From assembly GCA_016795505.1 (NCBI GenBank), contig JAEUHH010000103.1:36321-100320 (forward strand): a stretch of 64,000 bases of DNA, read 5' to 3'. Shown piece after piece: positions 52,379 to 64,000 of this stretch. The translations under genes and the position numbers were made by a program. The first letter of the stretch is position 1. Every line of letters begins with the position of its first letter. Under the pieces are notes generated by a model. The model was not told where the DNA came from. It searched no databases and saw nothing but the letters and a program-made list of their open reading frames with translations. The stretch is from Verrucomicrobiales bacterium. Its GTDB lineage: Bacteria > Verrucomicrobiota > Verrucomicrobiia > Verrucomicrobiales > DEV007.

Positions 52379-52495
52379 GTTCTTGATGAGTGGGTGTTGT
52401 TTGTCTGTAAATCTGGAATGAAATCCCGCTATTAAGCCGGATTTCCCGCGTTTTGCAGCCTTTTTCAGCCGAAAACGGCCCAAAAAAGCCCTGTT

Positions 52496-54103
<1,608 letters not shown>

Positions 54104-54224
54104 GGCAGGGAAAGGACGAAACCCTCTCCATACCGTGCCTCCGTCGATCCGCAACTGCCAAAGCGGACACCGGCGACGCCGCGCCAGCCTGGGGCGCTCG
54201 ATTCAGGCGGAAAAAGCCGGCCGC

Positions 54225-54608
54225 TCAGCCATCGACAGTGGTGTCGTTGGTGATCTCGTCGGCATAGATGTTGATCCGGGCGATCATGTCGAGGATGTCA
54301 CTCCGCGAAATGCCCTCCATCTCCTGCAGCGTCTCGATGAGGTGATCGGTGAAGCGCTGAAACTCCCGCCGGCTGATGGCGAGCCGGTGATGCACCTGGC
54401 GCAGGGGGCGGCCACTGTAAATAATGGGGCCACCGGCGGCGGCGGCAAAAAACTCGCGCTGCATGTGGCGCAGCTTGTCCATCGGCGCGTGCTCGAAATA
54501 CGATTTGAGTTCGGCATCGGCGAGGACGCGCTCGTAGAATCGGTCCACCAGGGCGGCGATGCCGGATTCGCCGCCGATGCGGTCGTAGAGACTGGGTTGC
54601 TGGTTCAT
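54225..54608 (-). CDS. glbN: Group 1 truncated haemoglobin
   Basis: Haem protein of 127 residues from ATG 54608 (MNQQPSLYDRIGGESGIAAL). LVDRFYERVLADAELKSYFE carries the B10 Phe-Tyr pair, and YSGRPLRQVHHRLAIS the proximal histidine (His73, in the GRxxxxxH pattern). The longer frame to 54716 is not needed. Such proteins bind O2 or NO and handle nitric oxide or oxygen. It is preceded by repeat element F and formate dehydrogenase on the same strand; a shared transcript is possible but broken by the repeat. Confidence 0.9.
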   Translation of the reverse strand: MNQQPSLYDRIGGESGIAALVDRFYERVLADAELKSYFEHAPMDKLRHMQREFFAAAAGGPIIYSGRPLRQVHHRLAISRREFQRFTDHLIETLQEMEGISRSDILDMIARINIYADEITNDTTVDG

Positions 54609-54738
54609 CTGGGGCAAACTGTCGGCAACTTCCGCGCCGATGTCATCGAAAATGCGCCCGGAATCAAGGAATGCGGACGCTTCGGCAAGATCGGCGGACG
54701 GGACGGAAATTCTCACCGATGCCGAGCCGCGACCCGGA

Positions 54739-54784
54739 CGATGAGACCCTGTCTGATCTCCGATGCAACAGGGTCTGATCGCAA
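54739..54784. repeat. 22-bp-phased repeat element, locus F (two units)
   Basis: Units GATGAGACCCTGTCTGATC at 54740 and GATGCAACAGGGTCTGATC at 54762, a 22-bp pitch, here with the CCT-centred unit first. The flanks are weaker than at other loci. It lies between the formate dehydrogenase and truncated haemoglobin genes. Confidence 0.87.
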
Positions 54785-54804
54785 ACCGCAGCCGGCTGCC
54801 GGCG

Positions 54805-57582
<2,778 letters not shown>

Positions 57583-58481
57583 GGCGACGGGGGAATGAGC
57601 AGGGGTTCGACGATACAGGGAAGGGTAGGCGGATCGACGGAAGGTGTCAATCACCCCAGCCATCGTTTTGGCAGCCGATGGCGCACGCATCTGCGCGAAT
57701 AAGAAAGCGACCGCCGGGGTGATTTTTCCCTTGCGCGCGGCAGTGAAGATGGCATTTTTGAACAGTAATCACAAGATTACCTGATTTTCGGTTGCCCAAG
57801 GCCGAAAGACGAGAGAGCAAAACCAAACTGGGGTAGTGCCGCAGTCCGGATCGGCAGCCGGGCTGCGGCCTTTTTTGGATCTTGGATCTTGGATCTTGGA
57901 TCTTGGATCTTGGATCTTGGATCTTGGAAAATGCAGGCCGGGGTGTCGTGGGAGAGCCGGGACATGGCTTGGTGAAGAATGCCGCATGGCGATGCGTGAG
58001 CCGGAGGGCGGTTTCGGGAGTTTTGCTGGCGGCGGCAGTGTGAACTGAGGACTTGGTCTGAGCGGCTGGGGCATTTCTTGAGTCGCGGAGTGGGCTTGCC
58101 GGCGAAAGGCTGGTCCTGATGCATCGAATAATGACTTCCCGGCGGGCGGACAGATTTCGTCGAGCGGAATGGAGCAGGGGCACACCGACGACTCGGCGGC
58201 CATCCAAGGACCCGGGGACGCGAATCCCGGCCGGGCCGAAAAACCCGAAACACCCCGGCCCAGATCAGAATATGCCGTTTTACATGACATATATTGTCGG
58301 AAGTTTTGTGACGGGAAACTGGGGGCTGGTGGGTTTCCGGCTTTCGGTCGACGTTCCTGATCGTCTTTGGATGGCTGTGGAATCTCTAGTGCCCCCAGGG
58401 CCGCGCCAATGGTGCCGCGGCGATGAATCTGCCACACTGGACGCTGGACTTGCGGCCGGAGACGCGCGACGAAGTGATCCG
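57583..58481. other. 900-base intergenic region with microsatellite-like repeat
   Basis: No convincing protein gene. Frames at 57647-58207 and 57777-58437 are low complexity and lie across the heptamer repeat. A GCAGCCGGGCTGC palindrome followed by TTTTTT at about 57856-57876 may be a weak terminator. A short AT-rich stretch lies at about 58270-58320. Otherwise I see nothing. Confidence 0.5.
57877..57925. repeat. Seven tandem copies of the heptamer GGATCTT
   Basis: GGATCTT is repeated seven times without error from 57877 to 57925, preceded by a six-T run. It is the only perfect short tandem array in the window. A length of 7 per unit means slippage would shift any reading frame, but no gene crosses it. 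Confidence 0.95.
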
Positions 58482-59387
58482 ATGCACGATGACTCCCACA
58501 GCAGCGCCTTTCCCAAGCCCCGACCCGTCGGACCCGGTTCGCAGATTGCCATCGTGGCGCCGGCCGGCCCTTTCGATCGCGACCGATTCGAGGCTGGCGT
58601 CGAATGGCTCTCGGACCGGTATCAGGTGCGCTATGACGACGGCATCTTTTCCCGCTCCGGATATTTTGCCGGATCCGATGCCCGCCGGCTGGCGGAATTG
58701 CAATCTGCCATCGCCGATCCGGCCATTGACGCGATTTTGTGCGCCCGCGGCGGCTACGGTGCGACCCGGCTGCTGCCGCAGCTCGACCCGGCGTCCGTGG
58801 CGGCCGCGAACAAGGTCCTGGTCGGCTTCAGCGACATTTCAGCCCTGCATGCGCTCTGGGCGCGTGCCGGCGTCCGGTCCGTTCACGCGCCCATGGTCGC
58901 CGGCATTGCAAAAGCCAGCACGACCGTGCAACAGGAATGGATCTGCGCCCTCGAAAGCCGCGAAGGCCCCGAATCGTGGCAGCTTCGCGAAATCGTGCCT
59001 GGCTCAGGCCAAGGTCGGCTGATTGGTGGCAATCTCGCGGTCCTTTCGGCATTGGCCGGCACGCCCTTCGCGCCGCCCTTGGACGGCTGCCTGCTTTTCC
59101 TCGAAGACGTCGGCGAGCGCCCGTATCGGATCGACCGGATGCTGACGACGCTACAGCAAGCCGGCTGGCTGGATCGCTGTGCCGGCTTCATTTTGGGCGA
59201 TTTTGCCGGCTCAGAGCCCGGTGACGACGGCACGACGCTCGAGGATGTCATCCGGGACCGCCTTGGCGACTGCGGGAAGCCGGTCGCAATGGGATTTCCC
59301 GCCGGGCACATCGACGACAACGAGCCGCTCACGTTTGGTGCGCTGGCGAGAATCGACGGCGGGCGCGTGACGATCGATCTGGCCTGA
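58482..59387 (+). CDS. ldcA: LD-carboxypeptidase (S66 family)
   Basis: Muramoyltetrapeptide L,D-carboxypeptidase of 301 residues, removing the terminal D-Ala in peptidoglycan recycling. I chose ATG 58482 (MHDDSHSSAFPKPRPVGPGS). GSQIAIVAPAGPFDRDRFEA opens the fold, AILCARGGYGATRLLPQLD and KVLVGFSDISALHALW include nucleophile Ser117, SGQGRLIGGNLAVLSALAG and LLFLEDVGERPYRIDRML carry the acid, and GFPAGHIDDNEPLTFG the histidine. No signal peptide, consistent with a cytoplasmic enzyme. It converges on the winged-helix regulator gene with 23 bases between. Confidence 0.93.
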   Translation: MHDDSHSSAFPKPRPVGPGSQIAIVAPAGPFDRDRFEAGVEWLSDRYQVRYDDGIFSRSGYFAGSDARRLAELQSAIADPAIDAILCARGGYGATRLLPQLDPASVAAANKVLVGFSDISALHALWARAGVRSVHAPMVAGIAKASTTVQQEWICALESREGPESWQLREIVPGSGQGRLIGGNLAVLSALAGTPFAPPLDGCLLFLEDVGERPYRIDRMLTTLQQAGWLDRCAGFILGDFAGSEPGDDGTTLEDVIRDRLGDCGKPVAMGFPAGHIDDNEPLTFGALARIDGGRVTIDLA

Positions 59388-59410
59388 AAAAGGCGCTCCC
59401 GGCGGCGACC

Positions 59411-60049
59411 TCAGGTATCGTAAATGCGGAAAACCATCGTCCGCAGGCCCGATACCTTGGTCACATTGCGGGTCACTGCCGCACCCAGCACCTTCTCGAA
59501 CAACTGCTCCTCCATGCGATCCAGCGCCGGGTAGCGATCGAACAAGGCTTGGAGCGGATTGTGAAACTCCACGATGTGCAGCCCGATTTCGTCATCCTGG
59601 CGGCACTCCGACACATGGCCGCTTTGGTCGCGCCATTTTGCTAATGCCGCCGCGCGTTCCGCCACGGTCGCGCCCTTGATCTTTTTCGCCAAGAGATCCC
59701 CCTGCCGCGAAAAATACGCAAACAACAGCCGCTCAGCCCCATGGGTGTCAGTCTGGGCCGCGACCTCCAGGATGGTCAGCGTGACGTCGTCACCGATCTG
59801 CGGATACAGCTCATTGGCTTTGTCAGTGAGCCGGTAGAGCTTTTCCGGTCGTCCGACCTGCTTGGGCCGGCGCCAGGTGTCCAGATACCCGAGCTTTTCC
59901 AGAGCGATGCAGTGTTTCTTCACGCCCATGTAGCTCATTTTGAGTTTCACGGCCAGTTCCGGCACAGACAGCCCTCCGGAGCGCTTCACGGCGTCCAGAA
60001 TGGGAAACCAGTGCGGCCTGGCGATGTCTCGCAAAGTCTTGGAAAACAT
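59411..60049 (-). CDS. Winged-helix transcriptional regulator
   Basis: Cytoplasmic protein of 212 residues. Residues 5-75 form a winged helix (HWFPILDAVKRSGGLSVPEL, KMSYMGVKKHCIALEKLGYL, wing KQVGRPEKLYRLTDKANELY), similar to DeoR/ArsR-like and SufR-type regulators. The C-terminal part lacks the cysteine pattern of SufR (one cysteine in SECRQ), so an iron-sulphur sensor is unlikely. It lies divergently from kamA with a 200-base control region holding direct repeats and a palindrome, so kamA is a plausible target. Ligand unknown. Confidence 0.8.
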   Translation of the reverse strand: MFSKTLRDIARPHWFPILDAVKRSGGLSVPELAVKLKMSYMGVKKHCIALEKLGYLDTWRRPKQVGRPEKLYRLTDKANELYPQIGDDVTLTILEVAAQTDTHGAERLLFAYFSRQGDLLAKKIKGATVAERAAALAKWRDQSGHVSECRQDDEIGLHIVEFHNPLQALFDRYPALDRMEEQLFEKVLGAAVTRNVTKVSGLRTMVFRIYDT

Positions 60050-60107
60050 GGGATTGGCTTTTTACTCGAACTGCCGGAGAAACCTGCTTTTGTCAATGGA
60101 TTTCAGA

Positions 60108-60181
60108 TTTCCGTAACTTTTCTGTAATGGGATATTTTCCCGTGCGTCTCAGGGAGGCAAGTTGACATCATCGTTGATGAT
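60108..60181. promoter_or_regulatory. Candidate operator/promoter region between regulator and kamA
   Basis: TTTCCGTAA (60108-60116) and TTTCTGTAA (60119-60127) are direct repeats 11 bases apart, one helical turn. Downstream, TTGACA (60162-60167) may be a plus-strand -35, and ATCATC-GTT-GATGAT (60167-60181) is a perfect 6-bp palindrome inside the would-be spacer. The -10 is poor (AGTGTC), as often in activated promoters. kamA starts at 60250. Confidence 0.45.
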
Positions 60182-60249
60182 CCTAGTGTCGTAAAGTCTC
60201 AGCCAAAGCCCCCTTTTCGGTCCCGTCTTGAATCGTCTGCCGGGCCGAA

Positions 60250-61506
60250 ATGATCGTGTGCCGCCCTCCCTTCGTGCCTGAAATGCATCACCATCGGAAG
60301 CAGGACCTGGAAAAGGCCTTCGTCTCCCACGCGCCCGGCTATTGGGCCGGCCAGTCCATCCCCGCGGATCTCTGGAATGACGCCACCTGGCAGCTCAAAA
60401 ACCGCATCACCAGCCTGAGCCAGCTGGAGCAGCATCTCCACCTCACGGACGAGGAGCGCAATGGCGTCTTGCTGTCCGGCACCAAGCTGGCCCTCGCTGT
60501 CACGCCGCATTTCTTCAATCTCATCGACCGCGACGACCCCGACTGCCCGATCCGGCGCCAGGTCATCCCGCGCATCGAGGAGACCTGGACCGACGATTAC
60601 GAAATGGCCGACCCCTGTGGCGAAGATTCCCACATGCCGGTGCCGGGCTTGGTCCATCGCTATCCCGATCGGGTGCTCTTTCTTGTCACCGATCGGTGCG
60701 CCTCCTACTGCCGCTATTGCACCCGCAGCCGCGTCGTTAGTGGCGCCGGCGAGCAGGAGCTGGAGACCGATTTCGAGGCCGCCTTCCGCTATCTGGAGAC
60801 CCACACCGAGGTCCGCGATGTCCTGCTGTCCGGCGGAGATCCCCTGCTCTTTTCCGACAGACGGCTGGAGACCATCCTGAGCCGACTCCGCGCCATCCCG
60901 CACCTCGAATTTCTCCGCATCGGCTCGCGGGTCCCAATTTTCCTGCCTCAGCGCATCACCCCCGCCCTGTGCGACATCCTGCGGCGCTACCACCCGCTTT
61001 TCATGAGCGTCCACGCCAACCACCCGCGCGAACTGACCGTCGAAGTCCGCGCCGCCCTCGAGCGGCTCGCCGATGCCGGCATTCCGCTGGGCAATCAGAG
61101 CGTGCTGCTGCGCGGCGTGAATGACGATCCCGAGACAATGCGGGCTCTGATCCACAAGCTCCTGATGTGCCGGGTGCGCCCCTATTACCTCTACCAGCTC
61201 GACCTCATTCGTGGCTCCCGGCACCTGCGCACCTCCGTCGCCAAAGGGATTGAGATCATCGAAAACCTCCGCGGTCACACCACCGGCTACGCCATCCCGC
61301 AGTTCGTCGTCGACGCCCCCGGCGGCGGCGGAAAGATTCCCGTGAATCCCGATTACGTCCTCCAGCGGACCGACGAGCGGGTGCTGTTGCGCAACTACGA
61401 AGGCCGCATCTTCGAATACCCCGAGCCGGGATCAGGGTCGCCCGCCGCCCCCCAGCCACGCCTGGAGCCCCTGCTCGAGCCCGCCGCGCACCTGGCGGCG
61501 GGGTGA
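60250..61506 (+). CDS. kamA: Lysine 2,3-aminomutase
   Basis: Radical SAM/PLP enzyme of 418 residues converting L-lysine to L-beta-lysine. RCASYCRYCTRSR with Cys150, Cys154 and Cys157 binds the SAM cluster, LLSGGDPLLFSDRRLETILS follows, and QFVVDAPGGGGKIPVNPDYV contains the PLP lysine. SVHANHPRELTVEV and QSVLLRGVNDDPETM are also conserved. The start at 60250 could instead be the ATG at 60283 (MHHHRKQDLEKAF). In many bacteria beta-lysine is acetylated by AblB to the osmolyte N-epsilon-acetyl-beta-lysine; ablB is not here. An EF-P modification role is less likely from length. Confidence 0.93.
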   Translation: MIVCRPPFVPEMHHHRKQDLEKAFVSHAPGYWAGQSIPADLWNDATWQLKNRITSLSQLEQHLHLTDEERNGVLLSGTKLALAVTPHFFNLIDRDDPDCPIRRQVIPRIEETWTDDYEMADPCGEDSHMPVPGLVHRYPDRVLFLVTDRCASYCRYCTRSRVVSGAGEQELETDFEAAFRYLETHTEVRDVLLSGGDPLLFSDRRLETILSRLRAIPHLEFLRIGSRVPIFLPQRITPALCDILRRYHPLFMSVHANHPRELTVEVRAALERLADAGIPLGNQSVLLRGVNDDPETMRALIHKLLMCRVRPYYLYQLDLIRGSRHLRTSVAKGIEIIENLRGHTTGYAIPQFVVDAPGGGGKIPVNPDYVLQRTDERVLLRNYEGRIFEYPEPGSGSPAAPQPRLEPLLEPAAHLAAG

Positions 61507-61666
61507 GGAGTGGGTGGTTGTTCGCTGAGCTGGCTCGTCGCTTGAATTTGAGCGGCATCGGGTGGCCCCGGAGTGCGCTGATGCTGAATACAGGGCTGAA
61601 TCGGCGCGGCTCGACTGCTACGGTAAAATGCCGCAGAGAGAGGCCAACCGATGCGGGCGCCGCGGG

Positions 61667-61735
61667 ATTCCGATGAAAGAGGGTCTGATCAGCGATCAAA
61701 CACGGTTGAATCGCCGATGGGACAGGTTGCGACTG
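61667..61735. repeat. 22-bp-phased repeat element, locus G (three units)
   Basis: Units GATGAAAGAGGGTCTGATC at 61672, GATCAAACACGGTTGAATC at 61694 and a degenerate GATGGGACAGGTTGCGAC at 61716, 22 bp apart. Left boundary ATTCC. It sits between the convergent kamA and HNH endonuclease genes and is the most decayed copy. Confidence 0.85.
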
Positions 61736-61767
61736 GTGATCAGGCGGCCCTCCTTTGAGAGCTTCCC

Positions 61768-62871
61768 TTATTCTTGCACAAATGACCGCTTCGACCGGTT
61801 CCCTTTACCCAGGTTGCAGGAGTCGCACAAAGTTTGGAGATTGCTCAGCGTGGTCAAGCCTCCGAGGGAGAATGGCGTGACATGATCGATGTGGAGCGTT
61901 GCGCCCATTGCTGGCCCTTGCCCGCATAGGACACATTTTCCCCCATCACGTTCGAGGACGCGGAAGCGGAGCCCGAGCGGAATGGCCCGCGCGCCGCGTC
62001 GGCCTCGTTTGTTTGGACCGAGGGCGCCCATCACCTCAGCAGTGGAATCCCACTTCCAGGCGAATGAATCGTCGTACCGGGGCAGGCAGGCGAATTGGTA
62101 GCCCTTGTTTCCCTGCAGATGGCCCTTGAGCAGCGCCACCGCCAGGAACTGAGAGAGGAAGGCCTCCGGCGTCGTATCAAGAAAAGCCTTCTGCGTGGCG
62201 GAATAGGTCCCCAGGTTCACCTCGTCATTGTCCGTCACATCGAAGCCGCTGCGCACAAGGATTTCGGCCATGATCCGCTTCTTGGCACCGCGAATTTGTC
62301 GTGCCCTTTCCGGGTCGCCATCTCGCCCCTCTCTAAACTGGATTTTCTGCGACAGGCCGATGATTCCATTGATGTCCTTCGCTGTCGTGAAATTCAGACT
62401 GAACATCATCCCTTCCGCTGATCCACATCGGCAGAAGCCAAACAAACGGTAGTGATGGTTGACATTGAGATAGAGTTGCAGGCTCAGGTCCACCGTCCGC
62501 CCGCCGATTTCCACTTGGTAGTCGTGCCAGCCCCTGAGCAGTTCGAATCGCGCCCGGTTGAAATTGAGAGGCGCGATCGTCACCTGTTTTGGCTTCAAGA
62601 AAATCTCGCCGATTCGCACACCGGATGACGGCAGGCGGGTTTCTCGCAGGGTCTTGGCCAGAGCTGTGATCTCAGGGGGCGTTTTCAACGGTTGCGACTT
62701 ATTGCTGCGGGGCGCTGCATACGGCAGACGGTTCTTGAACGCGGACATCCACGTTGTCAGGCTCGACGTATCCGGCCACTTTGAGCCTGGCTGACCGCCC
62801 AGCACTGAATTGGGCAGTATAATGCGAAGGAAAAGGCGCTCAATTGATTTGGAACATCCTCCGAATATCAC
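61768..62871 (-). CDS. HNH endonuclease with uncharacterised N-terminal domain
   Basis: Predicted nuclease of up to 367 residues. The C-terminal 60 residues hold a complete HNH module: RFRVLERDGGKCVLCGQGP, then ATLHIDHVTPFSLGG and NLQTLCDSCNLGKGNR, with two CxxC zinc ligands and the catalytic His. The first 280 residues form an unfamiliar domain (ELLRGWHDYQVEIGG, YLNVNHHYRLFGFCRCGSAE, RQIRGAKKRIMAEILVRSGF) that may recognise DNA or a ligand. The start is uncertain: GTG 62871 or ATG 62748 (MSAFKNRLPYAAPR). Base composition is lower in GC than its neighbours, and it abuts hsdM, so acquired defence DNA is likely. Confidence 0.8.
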   Translation of the reverse strand: MIFGGCSKSIERLFLRIILPNSVLGGQPGSKWPDTSSLTTWMSAFKNRLPYAAPRSNKSQPLKTPPEITALAKTLRETRLPSSGVRIGEIFLKPKQVTIAPLNFNRARFELLRGWHDYQVEIGGRTVDLSLQLYLNVNHHYRLFGFCRCGSAEGMMFSLNFTTAKDINGIIGLSQKIQFREGRDGDPERARQIRGAKKRIMAEILVRSGFDVTDNDEVNLGTYSATQKAFLDTTPEAFLSQFLAVALLKGHLQGNKGYQFACLPRYDDSFAWKWDSTAEVMGALGPNKRGRRGARAIPLGLRFRVLERDGGKCVLCGQGPAMGATLHIDHVTPFSLGGLTTLSNLQTLCDSCNLGKGNRSKRSFVQE

Positions 62872-63186
62872 TCATTCGGGACAGAGCCGAGTGAATCCGC
62901 AATCGGCGTGCCAAGCTCGCGCGGGATTTGGTTGTTTGGGTAGGCCCCGGAAACAGGCCAGCGACTGATCACATTCCCTCGAATCGATCCCCCCCACCCC
63001 ACAGTTGTCCCACCCCCAGTGGTAGAGTATTCCCCGCGTCGGTCCGGATCGCCGGGCTCATCCCTCCCCGCTCGGCAGGCGATTCCGTCCTTGCCCGTGC
63101 CGGGGAGGAGCGCTAAAAGAGGCGAGCGGCGTCTGGGATTCCGGCGCGCCGCTTCCCACCCAGACTCCCCCAGGTTACTCTCCCCC
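62872..63186. other. 315-base intergenic region before hsdM
   Basis: Divergent gap between the HNH gene and hsdM. A frame across it on the minus strand (62868-63188) has no protein features. It is pyrimidine-rich near 62985-63010. No clear promoter was found; nothing else seen. Confidence 0.4.
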
Positions 63187-64000
63187 ATGGCCGATCCGAA
63201 CCTCTCCTCTTTCCTCTGGTCCGTCGCCGACCTGCTCCGCGGCGATTACAAACAGTCCGACTACGGCAAGGTCATCCTGCCCTTCACCGTCCTCCGCCGC
63301 CTCGACTGCGTGCTGGAGCCCACCAAGGCCGCCGTCCTCGCCGAAAAGACCAAGCGCGAGGCCGCCGGGCTCAATCCCGAGCCCTTTCTGCTGAAAATCG
63401 CCGGCCAGCTCTTCTACAACGATTCCCCCCTCGACCTGAAAACCCTCATGGGCGACCAGGACCACATCGGGGAAAACCTCCGCGCCTACCTGCGCGGGTT
63501 CTCGCCCGCAGTGCGCGACATCTTCGACAGCTTCGATTTCCACACCCAGATCGACCGCCTCGACAAGGCCGGGCTGCTCTACCAGGTCACCGAGAAGTTC
63601 GCCACCATCGACCTGCACCCCGAGGTGGTGAGCAATGCGCAGATGGGTGCCGTCTTCGAGGAGCTGATCCGCAAGTTCGCCGAAATCTCCAACGAGACCG
63701 CCGGGGAGCACTTCACCCCGCGCGAGGTCATCCGCCTGATGGTGAACCTCCTCTTCATCGAGGACGACGAGGCTCTCACCCGGCCCGGGGTGGTTCGGTC
63801 GATCTACGATCCCACCGGCGGCACCGGCGGCATGCTCAGCGTCGCCGGCGAGCACCTCACCGAGATCAATCCCGACGCCCGGCTCGTCATGTACGGCCAG
63901 GAGCTGAATCCCGAGTCCTACGCCATCTGCAAGGCCGACATGCTCATCAAGGGCCAGGACATCGCCAACATCATCTTCGGCAACACCCTTTCCGCCGACG
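63187..64000 (+). CDS. hsdM: Type I restriction-modification DNA methyltransferase HsdM, N-terminal part (runs off window edge)
   Basis: N-6 adenine methyltransferase subunit of a type I system, open to the window end; 271 residues visible from ATG 63187 (MADPNLSSFLWSVADLLRGD). YGKVILPFTVLRRLDCVLEP and AVFEELIRKFAEISNETAGE belong to the N-terminal helical domain, HFTPREVIRLMVNLL is the highly conserved junction, and DPTGGTGGM (Asp208-Met216) is SAM motif I. GQELNPESYAICKADMLIKG follows. The catalytic NPPF/NPPY motif and hsdS/hsdR lie beyond the window. It is divergent from the HNH nuclease gene. Confidence 0.95.
   Translation, partial: MADPNLSSFLWSVADLLRGDYKQSDYGKVILPFTVLRRLDCVLEPTKAAVLAEKTKREAAGLNPEPFLLKIAGQLFYNDSPLDLKTLMGDQDHIGENLRAYLRGFSPAVRDIFDSFDFHTQIDRLDKAGLLYQVTEKFATIDLHPEVVSNAQMGAVFEELIRKFAEISNETAGEHFTPREVIRLMVNLLFIEDDEALTRPGVVRSIYDPTGGTGGMLSVAGEHLTEINPDARLVMYGQELNPESYAICKADMLIKGQDIANIIFGNTLSAD

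Noticed and set aside
57647..58207. Minus-strand frames between fdhA and ldcA
   Set aside because: They cross the GGATCTT tandem array and encode low-complexity sequence without a start context.
61672..61733. Intrinsic terminator reading of the phased repeat elements
   Set aside because: Arms vary independently and no T-run follows at any of the seven loci; some loci lie between divergent genes where a terminator would be pointless.

Overview
The window is high-GC bacterial chromosome, most consistent with a Verrucomicrobiota or wider PVC-group genome. The main reason is gene content. There are two DUF1501 (sulfatase-fold) proteins, three DUF1549/DUF1553 planctomycete-type cytochrome proteins, a PVC-type membrane-bound dehydrogenase with a C-terminal CxxCH haem site, a WD40 protein fused to a cytochrome, a sulfatase fragment, two Gfo/Idh/MocA oxidoreductases and an SHD1-domain hydrolase. 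I cannot name the genus. I recognised no rRNA, tRNA, transposase gene or true CRISPR array.

Layout. 1-9.3 kb: sulfatase fragment, ribH, the PVC dehydrogenase/cytochrome, a GldA-like ABC ATPase and a two-gene xanthine-dehydrogenase-like pair that has lost its metal-site residues. 9.4-18 kb: AsmA-like protein, an uncharacterised protein, then a tightly packed minus-strand operon (cytochrome-WD40, beta-propeller, DUF1549 with Ig-like segment, SHD1-hydrolase). 18-24.8 kb: AhbC-like radical SAM enzyme, an HTH-receiver regulator with a readable promoter, RarD, LipA, a DUF4256 protein and a FAD dehydrogenase. 24.9-37.5 kb: DUF1501/DUF1549 pairs interleaved with housekeeping genes (folA, NRDE protein, DedA, pdxH, ffh). 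37.5-49.9 kb: endonuclease/exonuclease/phosphatase-fold protein, DUF4112, rho, ubiB, a vWA-like secreted protein, GcvR-like protein, aat, membrane and lipoproteins, and a GcvH-like protein. 50-61.5 kb: two Gfo/Idh/MocA genes, an ABC-F ATPase, truncated haemoglobin, formate dehydrogenase alpha subunit, LD-carboxypeptidase, a winged-helix regulator and lysine 2,3-aminomutase. 61.7-64 kb: lower-GC HNH endonuclease and the start of a type I restriction-modification hsdM, probably the edge of a defence island.

The most unusual signal is non-coding. A family of 19-bp sites (arms related to GATCAAAC and GTTTGATC around an AGG or CCT centre) recurs at seven intergenic loci, always as 2-3 units at an exact 22-bp pitch. 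At most loci the block is bounded by TTCC and GGAA-type ends. Separately, 48499-48771 holds an array of hairpins about 42 bp apart, nested inside a ~60-bp inverted repeat. Both look like uncharacterised repeat systems.

The degenerate xanthine-dehydrogenase pair is the most unusual protein observation: the small subunit keeps the domain layout but has none of the eight iron-sulphur cysteines.
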